Source: an uncultured Campylobacter sp. (GTDB lineage: Bacteria > Campylobacterota > Campylobacteria > Campylobacterales > Campylobacteraceae). Taken from it: a stretch of 19,910 nt of DNA. The notes beneath the pieces are model-generated. The model was given only the letters and a program-made list of their open reading frames with translations. It did not search any database and was not told the origin of the DNA. This document shows, piece by piece, positions 7,272 to 14,566 of the stretch (position 1 is its first letter; the number at the start of each line of letters is the position of its first letter). The stretch lies in assembly GCF_938045595.1 (NCBI RefSeq), contig NZ_CALIBB010000048.1, positions 1 to 19,910 of the forward strand, in the 5' to 3' direction. The position numbers and the translations under genes were made by a program.

Positions 7272-7907
7272 CTATCCGCGACCCTGCACCAGCGGGACGA
7301 ATTCGCAGGCGCCAAGCTCCTCTTCTTTGATCTCGCTTGGCGAAATTTTATTAAATCTAACGATCTTTTGCGAGCCGCCTCTATTCATCGGAGCAACCAA
7401 AATTCCGCCGATTGCCAGCTGCGCAAACAGCCGCTCATCGATCCGCTCGGCGCACGCGGAGAGCAATATCCTATCGAAAGGGGCGAAATTTTTCCACCCC
7501 GCGTTGCCGTCGTCGTGACGCAGGCTGATGTTTGAAATCCCAAGATTCACAAAGTGCCTTTTTGCCTCGCCCACCAGCCGCTCGACGCGCTCTACGGCAA
7601 ATACGCGGTGAACCATCCTGCTTAAAATCGCCGCTTGATAGCCACTACCGCAGCCGATCTCTAAAATTTTCTCGACCTTCGGATCCACGCTTAGCGCCAT
7701 CGTCATGCGCGCGACCGTCAGCGGCGAGCTGATCCATTGACTGGCCAAAATGGGCTGCGCGTTAAGGCTGAAAGCGTGCGCGCCCAGCGGAGCAAATTCG
7801 CTTCTAGCGACGCTGCAAAACGCCTCAAAAAGCGCAGGATTTAAACTCACCTGCTCGGCGATGTCGTTCGCCATCTTTTCGCAGCGAAGCCGCTCTAGCG
7901 AGACCAT
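7272..7907 (-). CDS. pcm: protein-L-isoaspartate O-methyltransferase
   Basis: Pcm repairs aged proteins by methylating isoaspartyl residues with S-adenosylmethionine. The 211-aa product has the family's layout: QWISSPLTVARM (57-68, matching the usual GQTISxP substrate motif), SAM-binding ILEIGCGSGYQAAILSRM (81-98), VFAVERV, DDGNAGW (132-138), FDRILLSACAE and a C-terminal CEFVPLVQG. Length is typical. ATG at 7907 has GGGAG about 8 nt upstream. It lies 147 nt downstream of nrdB on the same strand with no clear promoter between them, so it may be co-transcribed. A 14-bp palindrome (7918-7931) and a 12-bp palindrome (8005-8016) sit in that gap. Confidence 0.92.
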   Translation of the reverse strand: MVSLERLRCEKMANDIAEQVSLNPALFEAFCSVARSEFAPLGAHAFSLNAQPILASQWISSPLTVARMTMALSVDPKVEKILEIGCGSGYQAAILSRMVHRVFAVERVERLVGEAKRHFVNLGISNISLRHDDGNAGWKNFAPFDRILLSACAERIDERLFAQLAIGGILVAPMNRGGSQKIVRFNKISPSEIKEEELGACEFVPLVQGRG

Positions 7908-8054
7908 GGCGCGCTCCCGCCTGGCCAGGCGTTAAATTTAAAGCCGCGAGAGCTTTCGTTTTGTTTAAATTCGAGGCCGATAAAATTTTTAAAAGTGCCG
8001 TCCAAGCGCCGGCGCTGCGATGCGGCGGAGCAAAATTTCAAACTGCAAAATCCG

Positions 8055-9077
8055 CTAAAAATCATCGAAACTCAAACTTCCTTTGCTGTAGTTCGTGACT
8101 TTGCTCTCGAAAAAATTGCTCTTTTGATCGTTAAATTTAGAAAAATCATCGACCCATTTTATCGGGTGTTTCGCGCCGTATCGCTTCTCAAGTCCGATGG
8201 CAAGCAGGCGCTGATCGACCAGGTAGTGGATGTATTCTTCGATGATGTCGTCCGTAAAGCCCATGATTTGATTATCCGTGATGTATTTGCCCCAATCGAT
8301 CTCTAAGTTTCCCGCCGTCTCGAACATCTCGTAAATTTTATCCACGTTGCGTTTATTAAACAGATCGGCACGCTCCTTGCGAACGGAATTTATCATGTTT
8401 TGAAAGAGTAGCAGATGCGTGATCTCGTCGCGCTGTATGAAGCGGATCATCTGCGCGCTGCCTAGCATCTTGCCCGCGCGAGCAAGCGCATAGATCGACG
8501 TAAAGCCGCTGTAGAAGTAGATACCCTCTAAAATTTGATTCGCCACCATCGCTAGCAGCAGCTTATCGTCGCTAACCTCGCCCGCAAGCTCCTCATAGAC
8601 GCTTGAGATGTAGTCGTTTTTCCTGCGAAGCATATCGTCGTGTTTCTCCATCTCGTAAATCAGATCGGTGTTTTCACAGATCGCCTCGACCATGACGGCG
8701 TAGGATTTGCTGTGGTTGGCCTCCTCGTAGGCTTGGCGAGCGAGCACGGCGTTGATCTCCGGAGCCGTGATGTAGGGGTTGATATTATCGGCGAGATTGT
8801 TGGTCTGAAAGCTATCCATCGATATCAGCTGGCTCCACACGAGATCGTACATCCGCTTCTCGGCGCTTGTGAGATTGAAGTTATAATCGCGCACGTCGTC
8901 GGTGGTATCGACCTCTTTGGGAAACCAGGTGTTGGCCTCCATCAGATCCCAAAGTTTCAGCGCCCATTGATATTTCGCCTTGGTAAAATTTAAAATTCCC
9001 TGCGGATTGCCGCCGAAGACCTTGCGATCGGTAAGCGTCTCGTCGGAGAAGGGGTTGTAGATTTTTTTCCTATCCAT
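8055..9077 (-). CDS. nrdB: ribonucleoside-diphosphate reductase class Ia small subunit
   Basis: NrdB holds the di-iron site and tyrosyl radical that drive aerobic dNTP synthesis with NrdA. The 340-aa product shows the ligands: Asp88, Glu119 and His122 in EEANHSKSY, Glu184 in ILEGIYFY, and Glu218 and His221 in RDEITH. Tyr126 is the expected radical tyrosine. The C-terminus SLSFDDF is the acidic tail that docks on NrdA, which is not in the window. Start ATG at 9077 follows AAGG, and a TACAAT box lies upstream. This oxygen-dependent enzyme lies beside the genes for the oxygen-sensitive class III enzyme, suiting a microaerobe that also grows anaerobically. Confidence 0.95.
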   Translation of the reverse strand: MDRKKIYNPFSDETLTDRKVFGGNPQGILNFTKAKYQWALKLWDLMEANTWFPKEVDTTDDVRDYNFNLTSAEKRMYDLVWSQLISMDSFQTNNLADNINPYITAPEINAVLARQAYEEANHSKSYAVMVEAICENTDLIYEMEKHDDMLRRKNDYISSVYEELAGEVSDDKLLLAMVANQILEGIYFYSGFTSIYALARAGKMLGSAQMIRFIQRDEITHLLLFQNMINSVRKERADLFNKRNVDKIYEMFETAGNLEIDWGKYITDNQIMGFTDDIIEEYIHYLVDQRLLAIGLEKRYGAKHPIKWVDDFSKFNDQKSNFFESKVTNYSKGSLSFDDF

Positions 9078-9510
9078 TTTTTGCCTTTTTAAAAATTTAG
9101 GGCGTATTGTAACGAAAAAAATCTTATCGAAGGCTTTGCAGGTGAAATTTAAAGGCGTGAAATTTCGCCCGTAAAATTTGCGCGGAATTTTATAAGGCGC
9201 GCACAGCTCAGCCGCAGCGTACGGCGGAATTCCGTAGCCAGCCGAGTGAGGCGAAATTTTATGCTAGCTGAACGGTCGAAATTTCGAGATGGAATTTCAC
9301 GGCAAAGCTTTATGATAAAATTTTATGACGGAGCTTTGAAAAGAAATTTTAAAGGTGGAACTACGGTGCGATTTCGTTTATTTGCTTCGTGCTAATGCCT
9401 GCGGCAAACGGCGAAGTAAAATTTTATCGAGGCACAATATACGCCGGGCAATGCGCGCTATAAAAATTTCATCGCGTTCATCGCGACAAGATGCGCGCGA
9501 CAGCGCAAAT
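9078..9510. other. 433-bp spacer between nrdG and nrdB
   Basis: No gene is convincing here. It contains the nrdB -10 box, several AAATTT palindromes such as TCGAAATTTCGA and ATAAAATTTTAT, the palindrome CGGAATTCCG, and an inverted repeat CAAAGCT (9303-9309) / AGCTTTG (9332-9338). A 61-codon open frame at 9355-9540 overlaps the end of nrdG and has no protein-like features. Confidence 0.6.
9106..9111 (-). promoter_or_regulatory. -10 box for nrdB
   Basis: TACAAT on the minus strand lies about 28 nt before the nrdB start codon and follows a T-rich run (AAGATTTTTTTCGT). I see no recognisable NrdR box beside it. Confidence 0.4.
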
Positions 9511-10233
9511 TTAATCAAAATTTCGAAGTTCGATCTTTAGATCGGTACGGATTTTGCTCGGATCAAAGCTTGCAAGCGGCGCGTTTAAATTGCCGAAATT
9601 ATCGCCGGTGGGTAGAAAGTTTTGCAGATAATAGACGCCACGGTAGCCCTCGCTCCATAAAATTTGCGCCATCTGCTCGATCTTTGCTTCGTTTAAAAAA
9701 TCGGCATGCACGGTCGTTCGCACCTCAAATTTAAAATTTTGCCGCAGCAAAAGCCTAAGAGTTTGCAGAAATTTATCGTATAGGCTTGACTTTGTAATGA
9801 GCTCAAAATCCTGCCGCGGCGCCTTAAAATCAAGCGCGATATAATCGATCAGCCCTAAGTTTAGCGCCTCTTCGATCTTTTGCGGATTTGAGCCGTTGGT
9901 ATCAACCTTGAGCAAAAAGCCGCGCCGCTTAACTTCGTGTGCCAGCGGGATAAAATCGCTCGCACAGGTGCATTCGCCGCCGCTAAATACGATGCCCTGA
10001 AGCTTGCCCGCGCGCGCATCCAAAAAGCGCAGAAACTCTTCGTTTGAAATTTTACCCCGTGAAGTAACGATTTGTGGGTTGTAGCAGTAATTGCAGCGCA
10101 TATTGCAGCCGCAAAACCACGCGATCGCGGCGATGTGATCGGCAAAATCAAGCATCGTAAACGGCGTGATCTCGTAAATCTGCGCGTTACGCAGGTTTAA
10201 GGCTTGCGGCGGCTTCGTATGCGTTTGTTGCAT
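9511..10233 (-). CDS. nrdG: anaerobic ribonucleotide reductase activating enzyme NrdG (radical SAM)
   Basis: NrdG uses a [4Fe-4S] cluster and S-adenosylmethionine to create the glycyl radical on class III ribonucleotide reductase. The 240-aa product carries radical-SAM CNMRCNYC (Cys43, Cys47, Cys50), FSGGECT as the SAM-contacting GGE motif, KVDTNGSNP and IDYIALDFKAP. The N-terminal YEITPFTMLDF is typical of the NrdG2-type subfamily. The start ATG at 10233 lies 17 nt after the stop of the 54-aa glycyl-radical gene and has no clear ribosome-binding site, so translation is probably coupled. Its expected substrate is the glycine on that small protein rather than on NrdD, an inference from the gene order and motif split. 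Confidence 0.93.
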   Translation of the reverse strand: MQQTHTKPPQALNLRNAQIYEITPFTMLDFADHIAAIAWFCGCNMRCNYCYNPQIVTSRGKISNEEFLRFLDARAGKLQGIVFSGGECTCASDFIPLAHEVKRRGFLLKVDTNGSNPQKIEEALNLGLIDYIALDFKAPRQDFELITKSSLYDKFLQTLRLLLRQNFKFEVRTTVHADFLNEAKIEQMAQILWSEGYRGVYYLQNFLPTGDNFGNLNAPLASFDPSKIRTDLKIELRNFD

Positions 10234-10250
10234 TTGGCCGGTAGCGGCGA

Positions 10251-10415
10251 CTAGGCGATCTGCTTTTTGTCTTTTTTCTCTTCAAAAAAGACGCGCTCTT
10301 TGTGTTCGCCCTTCTTTCCGATATTAAAGCTCTCTACTGGGCGCAAATAGCCCATCACTCTTGTGTAAACGACGCATTTTGTGCGTTTTGCTTCTAACTC
10401 TTTTGGAAATTCCAT
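10251..10415 (-). CDS. stand-alone glycyl-radical tail of class III ribonucleotide reductase
   Basis: This 54-aa gene is easily overlooked. It reads MEFPKELEAKRTKC, then VVYTRVMGYLRPVESFN, and continues NIGKKGEHKERVFF with a lysine-rich end. That matches the extreme C-terminus of ordinary NrdD proteins (the RVxGYLRP block followed by N.GK..E.KER), where the Gly of RVxGY carries the radical; here it would be Gly22. The upstream NrdD lacks this block. ATG at 10415 has AAGGA eight bases upstream and lies 39 nt past the nrdD stop, so this is a separate gene in the operon and not a read-on. A frameshift is unlikely because the gene has its own ribosome-binding site and a plausible N-terminus. It presumably docks on NrdD and is activated by NrdG. 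E. coli GrcA (YfiD) is a loose analogy: a stand-alone glycyl-radical domain for pyruvate formate-lyase. Confidence 0.85.
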   Translation of the reverse strand: MEFPKELEAKRTKCVVYTRVMGYLRPVESFNIGKKGEHKERVFFEEKKDKKQIA

Positions 10416-10454
10416 TCTCCATCCTTTCATTAAGATTAAAATTTAAATCGCTAT

Positions 10455-12563
10455 TTAGGCGCCCTTGCTCTGCTTGGCCTTGTATTCCGCAAGCAGCTCC
10501 TCGTCGCATTTCGGGCAGTATTCATGCTCGCCGCTGATGTAGCCGTGCTTATGACATACGCTGAAAATCGGCGTGATCGTGATATAAGGAAGCTTGTAGT
10601 TTTGCACTACGCTTTTTACGAGCTGTTTGCATGCCTGAGCCGAGCTTATGCGCTCCTTCATATACAGATGCAACACCGTGCCACCGGTATAGGAGCTTTG
10701 CAGCTCGTCCTGCATCGCCAGAGCTTCGAACGGATCGCTTCCGAAATTTGCCGGAAGCTGCGTCGAATTGGTGTAGTATATATTTTTATCAAATCCCGCT
10801 TGGATGATATCTGCGTAGCGCTTCTTATCCTCTTTGGCAAAGCGATACGTAGTTCCCTCGGCAGGCGTGGCTTCGAGATTGTATAGATTGCCCGTGCGCT
10901 CCTGAAACGAGCGGATCTTCTCGCGCAGATACTCAACCATCTTAAGGGCAAATTTACGCCCGAATTCCGTCGTAATATCCTCTTTATTTCCGCTGAAATT
11001 TCGGATCATCTCGTTTGCGCCGTTGATGCCGATAGTGCTAAAATGGTTGTTAAAGCCCGGCAGATAGCGCTTCGTGTATGGATACAAGCCGCGCTCAAAC
11101 ATCTCGGTAACGAATTTTCGCTTCTTCTCAAGCGTCGATTTTGCAAGCTCTAAAAGCTCGTCCAGCCTCGCATAAAGCGCCTCTTCGTTGTTTTTATACA
11201 GATAGCCTAGTCGGGCTAAATTTATCGTTACGACGCCGATACTTCCCGTCATCTCCGCGCTTCCGAAAAGTCCTCCGCCGCGCTTTAGAAGCTCGCGCAG
11301 ATCGAGCTGCAAGCGGCAGCACATCGAGCGTACGGCGCCAGGCTTATACGCCTTTGGATTGGGTACGCGCTCGCCCTTTTCGTTCGTGATATATTGCGAG
11401 CCGATAAAATTTTGAAAATAGCTTGAGCCTACCTTGGCGGTGTTTTCAAATACCGCATCGGCTGCAGGAGTATCCCAATCAAACTCCTCCGTTAAATTTA
11501 CCGTAGGGATCGGGAAAGTAAACGGCTGACCGCACTTATCGCCCGTCGTTAAAACCTCGTAAAACGCGATCACGATGCGGTTCATCTCAGGCTCGAAATC
11601 GCCGTAAGTCATCGCTTCAAGCGAGTCCTTGCCGCGCCTTTTAGCCTCTGCCAAAAGCTCCTCGTCGCGTAAATTTTTAAACAGATGCTCGTTGTTGTGC
11701 GTAGGAATCTGCGTTTTTAGATCATCCGGGCAGGTCATATCGATGGTGACGTTGGTAAACGGGCTCTGCCCCCAGCGCGCCGGGACATTTAGGTTGAACA
11801 CGAAGCTCGTGATCGCCTTTTTGACCTCATCGTCGCTTAATTTATCGCGGAAAACGTATGGCGCCAGATACGTATCAAAGCTACTAAACGCCTGTGCGCC
11901 CGCCCATTCGCTTTGTAAAATTCCAAGGAAATTCGCCATCTGATACAGCGCTTCGCGGAAATGCTTCGGCGCCTTGCTCTCGACTCTGCCGCGCACGCCG
12001 TTAAAACCCTCGTTTAGAAGCACGCGCAAGCTCCAGCCCGCGCAATACGCCGTAAGGCAGTCCAGATCGTGGATATGATAGTCGCCGTTTCGGTGCGCCG
12101 CGCCCTCCTCGCGAGAGTAAATTTTATCTAGCCAGTAGTTTGCGATGACCTTGCCGGCGGTATTATTGATAAGGCCTGCGTTTGAGTAGCTGGTATTGGA
12201 ATTTGCTAAAATTCGCCAATCCTGCTTGCTGATATATTCATTGACCGTCTGGGTGCAGTTGATGTAGGTCGTATCCTCCTCAAGCCCCAAAATGTGCTCG
12301 CGCTGCATCTTGTGCGTGTGGCGGTAGATCATGAAGCTTTTCAAAACGGCGAAATCGCCCGCTTCGAAGAGCTTTTTCTCGATGAGATCCTGAATATCTT
12401 CGACGCTTAATTTATCTTTAAAAACGATCGCGCTCATTACATTATTAAAGACTTTTTCGTCAAATTCGGTACCGACGCTTTTGTAGGCTTTTTTGATAGC
12501 ATCTTTTATTTTGTAGGATTGAAATTCTTGAAAACTTCCGTCTCTTTTAATGATTCTCTTCAT
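10455..12563 (-). CDS. nrdD: anaerobic ribonucleoside-triphosphate reductase core NrdD, lacking the glycyl-radical tail
   Basis: Class III reductase makes dNTPs from NTPs without oxygen. The 702-aa product has an N-terminal ATP-cone (1-90), core motifs INCTQTVNEY and NGDYHIHDLDCLTAYCAGWSL with candidate active-site cysteines, VPARWGQSPFTN, INLARLGYLY and ITPIFSVCHKHGYISGEH. The C-terminus has CHKH (Cys670) and CPKC (Cys683, Cys686), the zinc site, and then stops 16 residues later with a charged tail ending KAKQSKGA. Ordinary NrdD goes on to RVxGY with the radical glycine; I find no such motif anywhere in this protein. It is supplied by the 54-aa gene that follows. ATG at 12563 has only a weak GGGG upstream. 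A TATACT box lies about 37 nt before the start. Confidence 0.93.
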   Translation of the reverse strand: MKRIIKRDGSFQEFQSYKIKDAIKKAYKSVGTEFDEKVFNNVMSAIVFKDKLSVEDIQDLIEKKLFEAGDFAVLKSFMIYRHTHKMQREHILGLEEDTTYINCTQTVNEYISKQDWRILANSNTSYSNAGLINNTAGKVIANYWLDKIYSREEGAAHRNGDYHIHDLDCLTAYCAGWSLRVLLNEGFNGVRGRVESKAPKHFREALYQMANFLGILQSEWAGAQAFSSFDTYLAPYVFRDKLSDDEVKKAITSFVFNLNVPARWGQSPFTNVTIDMTCPDDLKTQIPTHNNEHLFKNLRDEELLAEAKRRGKDSLEAMTYGDFEPEMNRIVIAFYEVLTTGDKCGQPFTFPIPTVNLTEEFDWDTPAADAVFENTAKVGSSYFQNFIGSQYITNEKGERVPNPKAYKPGAVRSMCCRLQLDLRELLKRGGGLFGSAEMTGSIGVVTINLARLGYLYKNNEEALYARLDELLELAKSTLEKKRKFVTEMFERGLYPYTKRYLPGFNNHFSTIGINGANEMIRNFSGNKEDITTEFGRKFALKMVEYLREKIRSFQERTGNLYNLEATPAEGTTYRFAKEDKKRYADIIQAGFDKNIYYTNSTQLPANFGSDPFEALAMQDELQSSYTGGTVLHLYMKERISSAQACKQLVKSVVQNYKLPYITITPIFSVCHKHGYISGEHEYCPKCDEELLAEYKAKQSKGA

Positions 12564-12599
12564 AATAACCCCGCGAATTTTCTGAATAAATTGGCAGAA

Positions 12600-12605
12600 A
12601 GTATA
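12600..12605 (-). promoter_or_regulatory. -10 box for the nrdD operon
   Basis: TATACT on the minus strand lies 37 nt upstream of the nrdD ATG, in the spacer shared with the divergent lipoprotein gene. I saw no clear FNR-like or NrdR-like operator near it. Confidence 0.5.
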
Positions 12606-12695
12606 TCAAGGAATCTTTAACTCAAAATTAAAGGAACGAGCGGAATATCCGTTACAAATTTTGCTTATAAAAAACGAAATTTAACCAAATCTCGC

Positions 12696-12701
12696 TATAA
12701 T
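12696..12701 (+). promoter_or_regulatory. -10 box for the LpoB-like lipoprotein gene
   Basis: A perfect TATAAT lies 33 nt before the ATG at 12735, preceded by TTAACCAAATCTCGC and an AT-rich region. A weak GGAA serves as ribosome-binding site. Confidence 0.55.
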
Positions 12702-12734
12702 CGCGGAGTTTATTTTATAAAATTTGGAAATGCT

Positions 12735-13367
12735 ATGAAAAATTTTAAAATAAGTTTTTTCGTGATCTTGCTGTGTGCCTTTTTAGCGGGCTGCGCTGCG
12801 ATTAAAGGTTCCAAAAGTACTGATAATTCGGTGCTTGCCGGAGGCATAGATCATACTGGATATCCAAACGCGTACCTAGAGCGCATCGCGGGCGAAAGCA
12901 TCGCTGATCTGCTCTCAAAGCGTATCGTCGGTAAGAAAGGCGGTAGATTCAGCGTCGTCGGCATCGAGCCACTGGACGGGACAAACGCACACGGCGTGGA
13001 TGCGGAATTTTTAAGCAAAAAAATTAGAATTTCATTGCTGCATTCAGGCAAAGCAGTCGTCACCGACGCCCCAAGTAAAGATGAACTCGTATTTAGCAAC
13101 GATGGTGTAAGCCGTGGCTATCACGCCGTAGAAAGCGGCTCGATCTACGCACCGGATTACATCTTGGTAGGTAAAATTTTACCGCAAAGCCCCGCTGCGA
13201 CAAACGATGGTAAGGCAGGATCTAAAAAATCAAAAAGCTTAAATTCTGCAGCTAAAAATTCTACCGCGCAAGCAAGCGAAAGCCTACTTTTAGAGCTTTC
13301 GATGATAGATACTCGCAACAACAAAAGCGTGTGGAAGTATAAAAAAGCGCTTCAAAAGCAAATTTAA
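12735..13367 (+). CDS. lipoprotein, LpoB-like (possible penicillin-binding protein activator)
   Basis: The 210-aa product begins with a lipoprotein signal peptide (MKNFKISFFVILLCAFLAGC) whose lipobox LAGC places the acylated cysteine at Cys20. The rest resembles the LpoB family: AYLERIAGESIADLLSKRI, RFSVVGIEPLDG, APDYILVGKILP and LLLELSMIDTRNNKSVWKYKK, like the family's strands for a periplasmic alpha/beta domain. A low-complexity Ser/Lys/Ala/Asn insert (about 158-180) interrupts the last part. LpoB activates peptidoglycan synthases in enteric bacteria; in Campylobacter that role is untested. It is read divergently from nrdD, with rpsU 51 nt downstream. The family call rests on pattern similarity. 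Confidence 0.65.
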   Translation: MKNFKISFFVILLCAFLAGCAAIKGSKSTDNSVLAGGIDHTGYPNAYLERIAGESIADLLSKRIVGKKGGRFSVVGIEPLDGTNAHGVDAEFLSKKIRISLLHSGKAVVTDAPSKDELVFSNDGVSRGYHAVESGSIYAPDYILVGKILPQSPAATNDGKAGSKKSKSLNSAAKNSTAQASESLLLELSMIDTRNNKSVWKYKKALQKQI

Positions 13368-13418
13368 GGAATTTTTCGCTAAACTCACGATTCATTTTTT
13401 TGAAAGGCGGTGAGGAAA

Positions 13419-13631
13419 GTGCCTGGAGTAAAGGTATATCCGAACGAATCATTTGACGAAGCCTACAGACGCTTTAAGAAGCAAACCGATCGTAACCTAG
13501 TCGTTACCGAGGTTCGCGCGAGACGATTTTTTGAGCCGATGACGGAAGTCCGCAAAAAGCAAAAAATTTCAGCTCGCAAAAAGATGCTTAAACGTCTTTA
13601 CACGCTACGTCGCTACGAGTCCCGTTTGTAG
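13419..13631 (+). CDS. rpsU: 30S ribosomal protein S21
   Basis: S21 is a small basic protein of the 30S subunit that helps mRNA-rRNA pairing at initiation. From GTG at 13419 the product is 70 aa, reads MPGVKVYPNESFDEAYRRF and ends LYTLRRYESRL, which matches the length and both ends of S21 in this genus as I recall it. An in-frame GTG at 13410 would add three residues (MRK) absent from relatives, so I prefer 13419, although GAGG then lies only three bases from it and the AAGGCGG further upstream may be the real site. It may be co-transcribed with the lipoprotein gene. Confidence 0.93.
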   Translation: MPGVKVYPNESFDEAYRRFKKQTDRNLVVTEVRARRFFEPMTEVRKKQKISARKKMLKRLYTLRRYESRL

Positions 13632-13634
13632 CAG

Positions 13635-13685
13635 TTTGCGCGGATTTGCGGATTTTAAATTTGCAGATCTGCGCGAAATTTTATC
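13635..13685 (+). terminator. possible terminator after rpsU
   Basis: GCGCGGAT (13638-13645) pairs with ATCTGCGC (13667-13674) using one G-U pair. Flanking TTT and AAA can add pairs around one bulged G, and AATTTTAT follows. The loop is long (21 nt), so the call is tentative. The rest of the spacer up to 13896 holds AAATTT words and no gene. Confidence 0.35.
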
Positions 13686-13865
13686 TCATATCTTTTTAAA
13701 TTTACAGCCCGCTTAAAATTTTACCCGCCCCGTCAGCGCCGAAATTCCGATCTAAATTTTAAAATTTACCTCTTAAATTTACCCGCCTTTGTGCGGCACT
13801 TGCCTTGTACCACGCCTGCGAGCCGCTAAATTTTGAAATTTATTTTTACCTATTCGTTTTTTAGA

Positions 13866-13871
13866 TATACT
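13866..13871 (+). promoter_or_regulatory. -10 box for the six-helix membrane protein gene
   Basis: TATACT lies 25 nt before the ATG at 13897, after the T-rich run TTCGTTTTTTAGA. A strong AAGGAG site stands seven bases before the start codon. Confidence 0.5.
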
Positions 13872-13896
13872 TCTACATAAATTTCAAGGAGCAACC

Positions 13897-14490
13897 ATGG
13901 ACTTAAACGACTACCTTCACACTCAAGGCCAGCAGCCCTCAAACCCTCAAGAAAAAGAAGTAGCACTCATCAAATACACCTTCATCGCAGCCTGCGCCTT
14001 AAAAGCTATAGCCGAACTGGTGCTATTGCTATTAGGAATTTACGGCGGATTGGGAGTGCTACTAAGCGCAGCGGCATTCGTGCTTTTTATCTTTAGCATT
14101 TATAATATCTCTAAGCTTACCGCAAGCCGCAGCCTTTTGCGCAACGCAGCCATTGCCTTTGCGGCAATATTTATAGGCGTATTGTTATTTATATTTCTAG
14201 CGGGCGGCATCATCGCTCAAATACTACTTGCATTGGGATTCATCGCATCGTTTCTGTTTTTTTATAGATTTTATCAGGAGCTTGCCGATACTAGCGGAGT
14301 TGCGATATTTTCATATTGCTTTATCGCGCTTGTACTTGCAGCTATTGCAAATGCGTTTTTGGCGCGTTTTTCGCTGCCTGCTACGGTGCTGCTCAGCTTA
14401 GCGGCTCTTGCGCTTAACGCTTTTGCTATATTCAGCGTAGAGGGTTTTTCTCGTTCGTATTATTCTTATGATCTTAGAGGCAAGAGATAA
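13897..14490 (+). CDS. hypothetical membrane protein with six predicted helices
   Basis: I do not recognise this 197-aa protein. It has a short hydrophilic N-terminus (MDLNDYLHTQGQQPSNPQEK) and then hydrophobic segments at about 27-48, 50-70, 83-103, 104-124, 136-156 and 160-180, with a short tail rich in Ser and Tyr (RSYYSYDLRGKR). No catalytic or transport motif is visible. ATG at 13897 has AAGGAG seven bases upstream and a -10 box before that. The next gene, a secreted glycosidase-like protein, starts 76 nt after its stop on the same strand, so they may share a transcript, although no functional link is evident. Confidence 0.8.
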   Translation: MDLNDYLHTQGQQPSNPQEKEVALIKYTFIAACALKAIAELVLLLLGIYGGLGVLLSAAAFVLFIFSIYNISKLTASRSLLRNAAIAFAAIFIGVLLFIFLAGGIIAQILLALGFIASFLFFYRFYQELADTSGVAIFSYCFIALVLAAIANAFLARFSLPATVLLSLAALALNAFAIFSVEGFSRSYYSYDLRGKR

Positions 14491-14566
14491 ATTTTGATTG
14501 CTTGATCGGTTGCAGAAAGACCGACAGAGAGCTAAATTTTTAAAATTTAAAATCAAGGAGCAAGCC

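Noticed and set aside
10416..10454. Frameshift as the reason for NrdD lacking its tail
   Set aside because: NrdD ends in a normal charged tail with a stop, followed by a spacer and an AAGGA site properly placed before a new ATG. This looks like two genes and not one broken gene.
10324..10509. 61-codon minus-strand frame overlapping the end of nrdD and the 54-aa gene
   Set aside because: It is in another frame, is Arg-rich with no family resemblance, and the 54-aa frame beside it has the RVxGY match and a ribosome-binding site.
13410..13418. Upstream GTG as the rpsU start
   Set aside because: It would add MRK ahead of the conserved start; the 70-aa form beginning MPGVKV fits the S21 family better.
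14498..14566. Upstream start for the glycosidase-like gene
   Set aside because: It would place 23 charged residues before an obvious signal peptide, and the GTG at 14567 has an AAGGAG site at the right distance.
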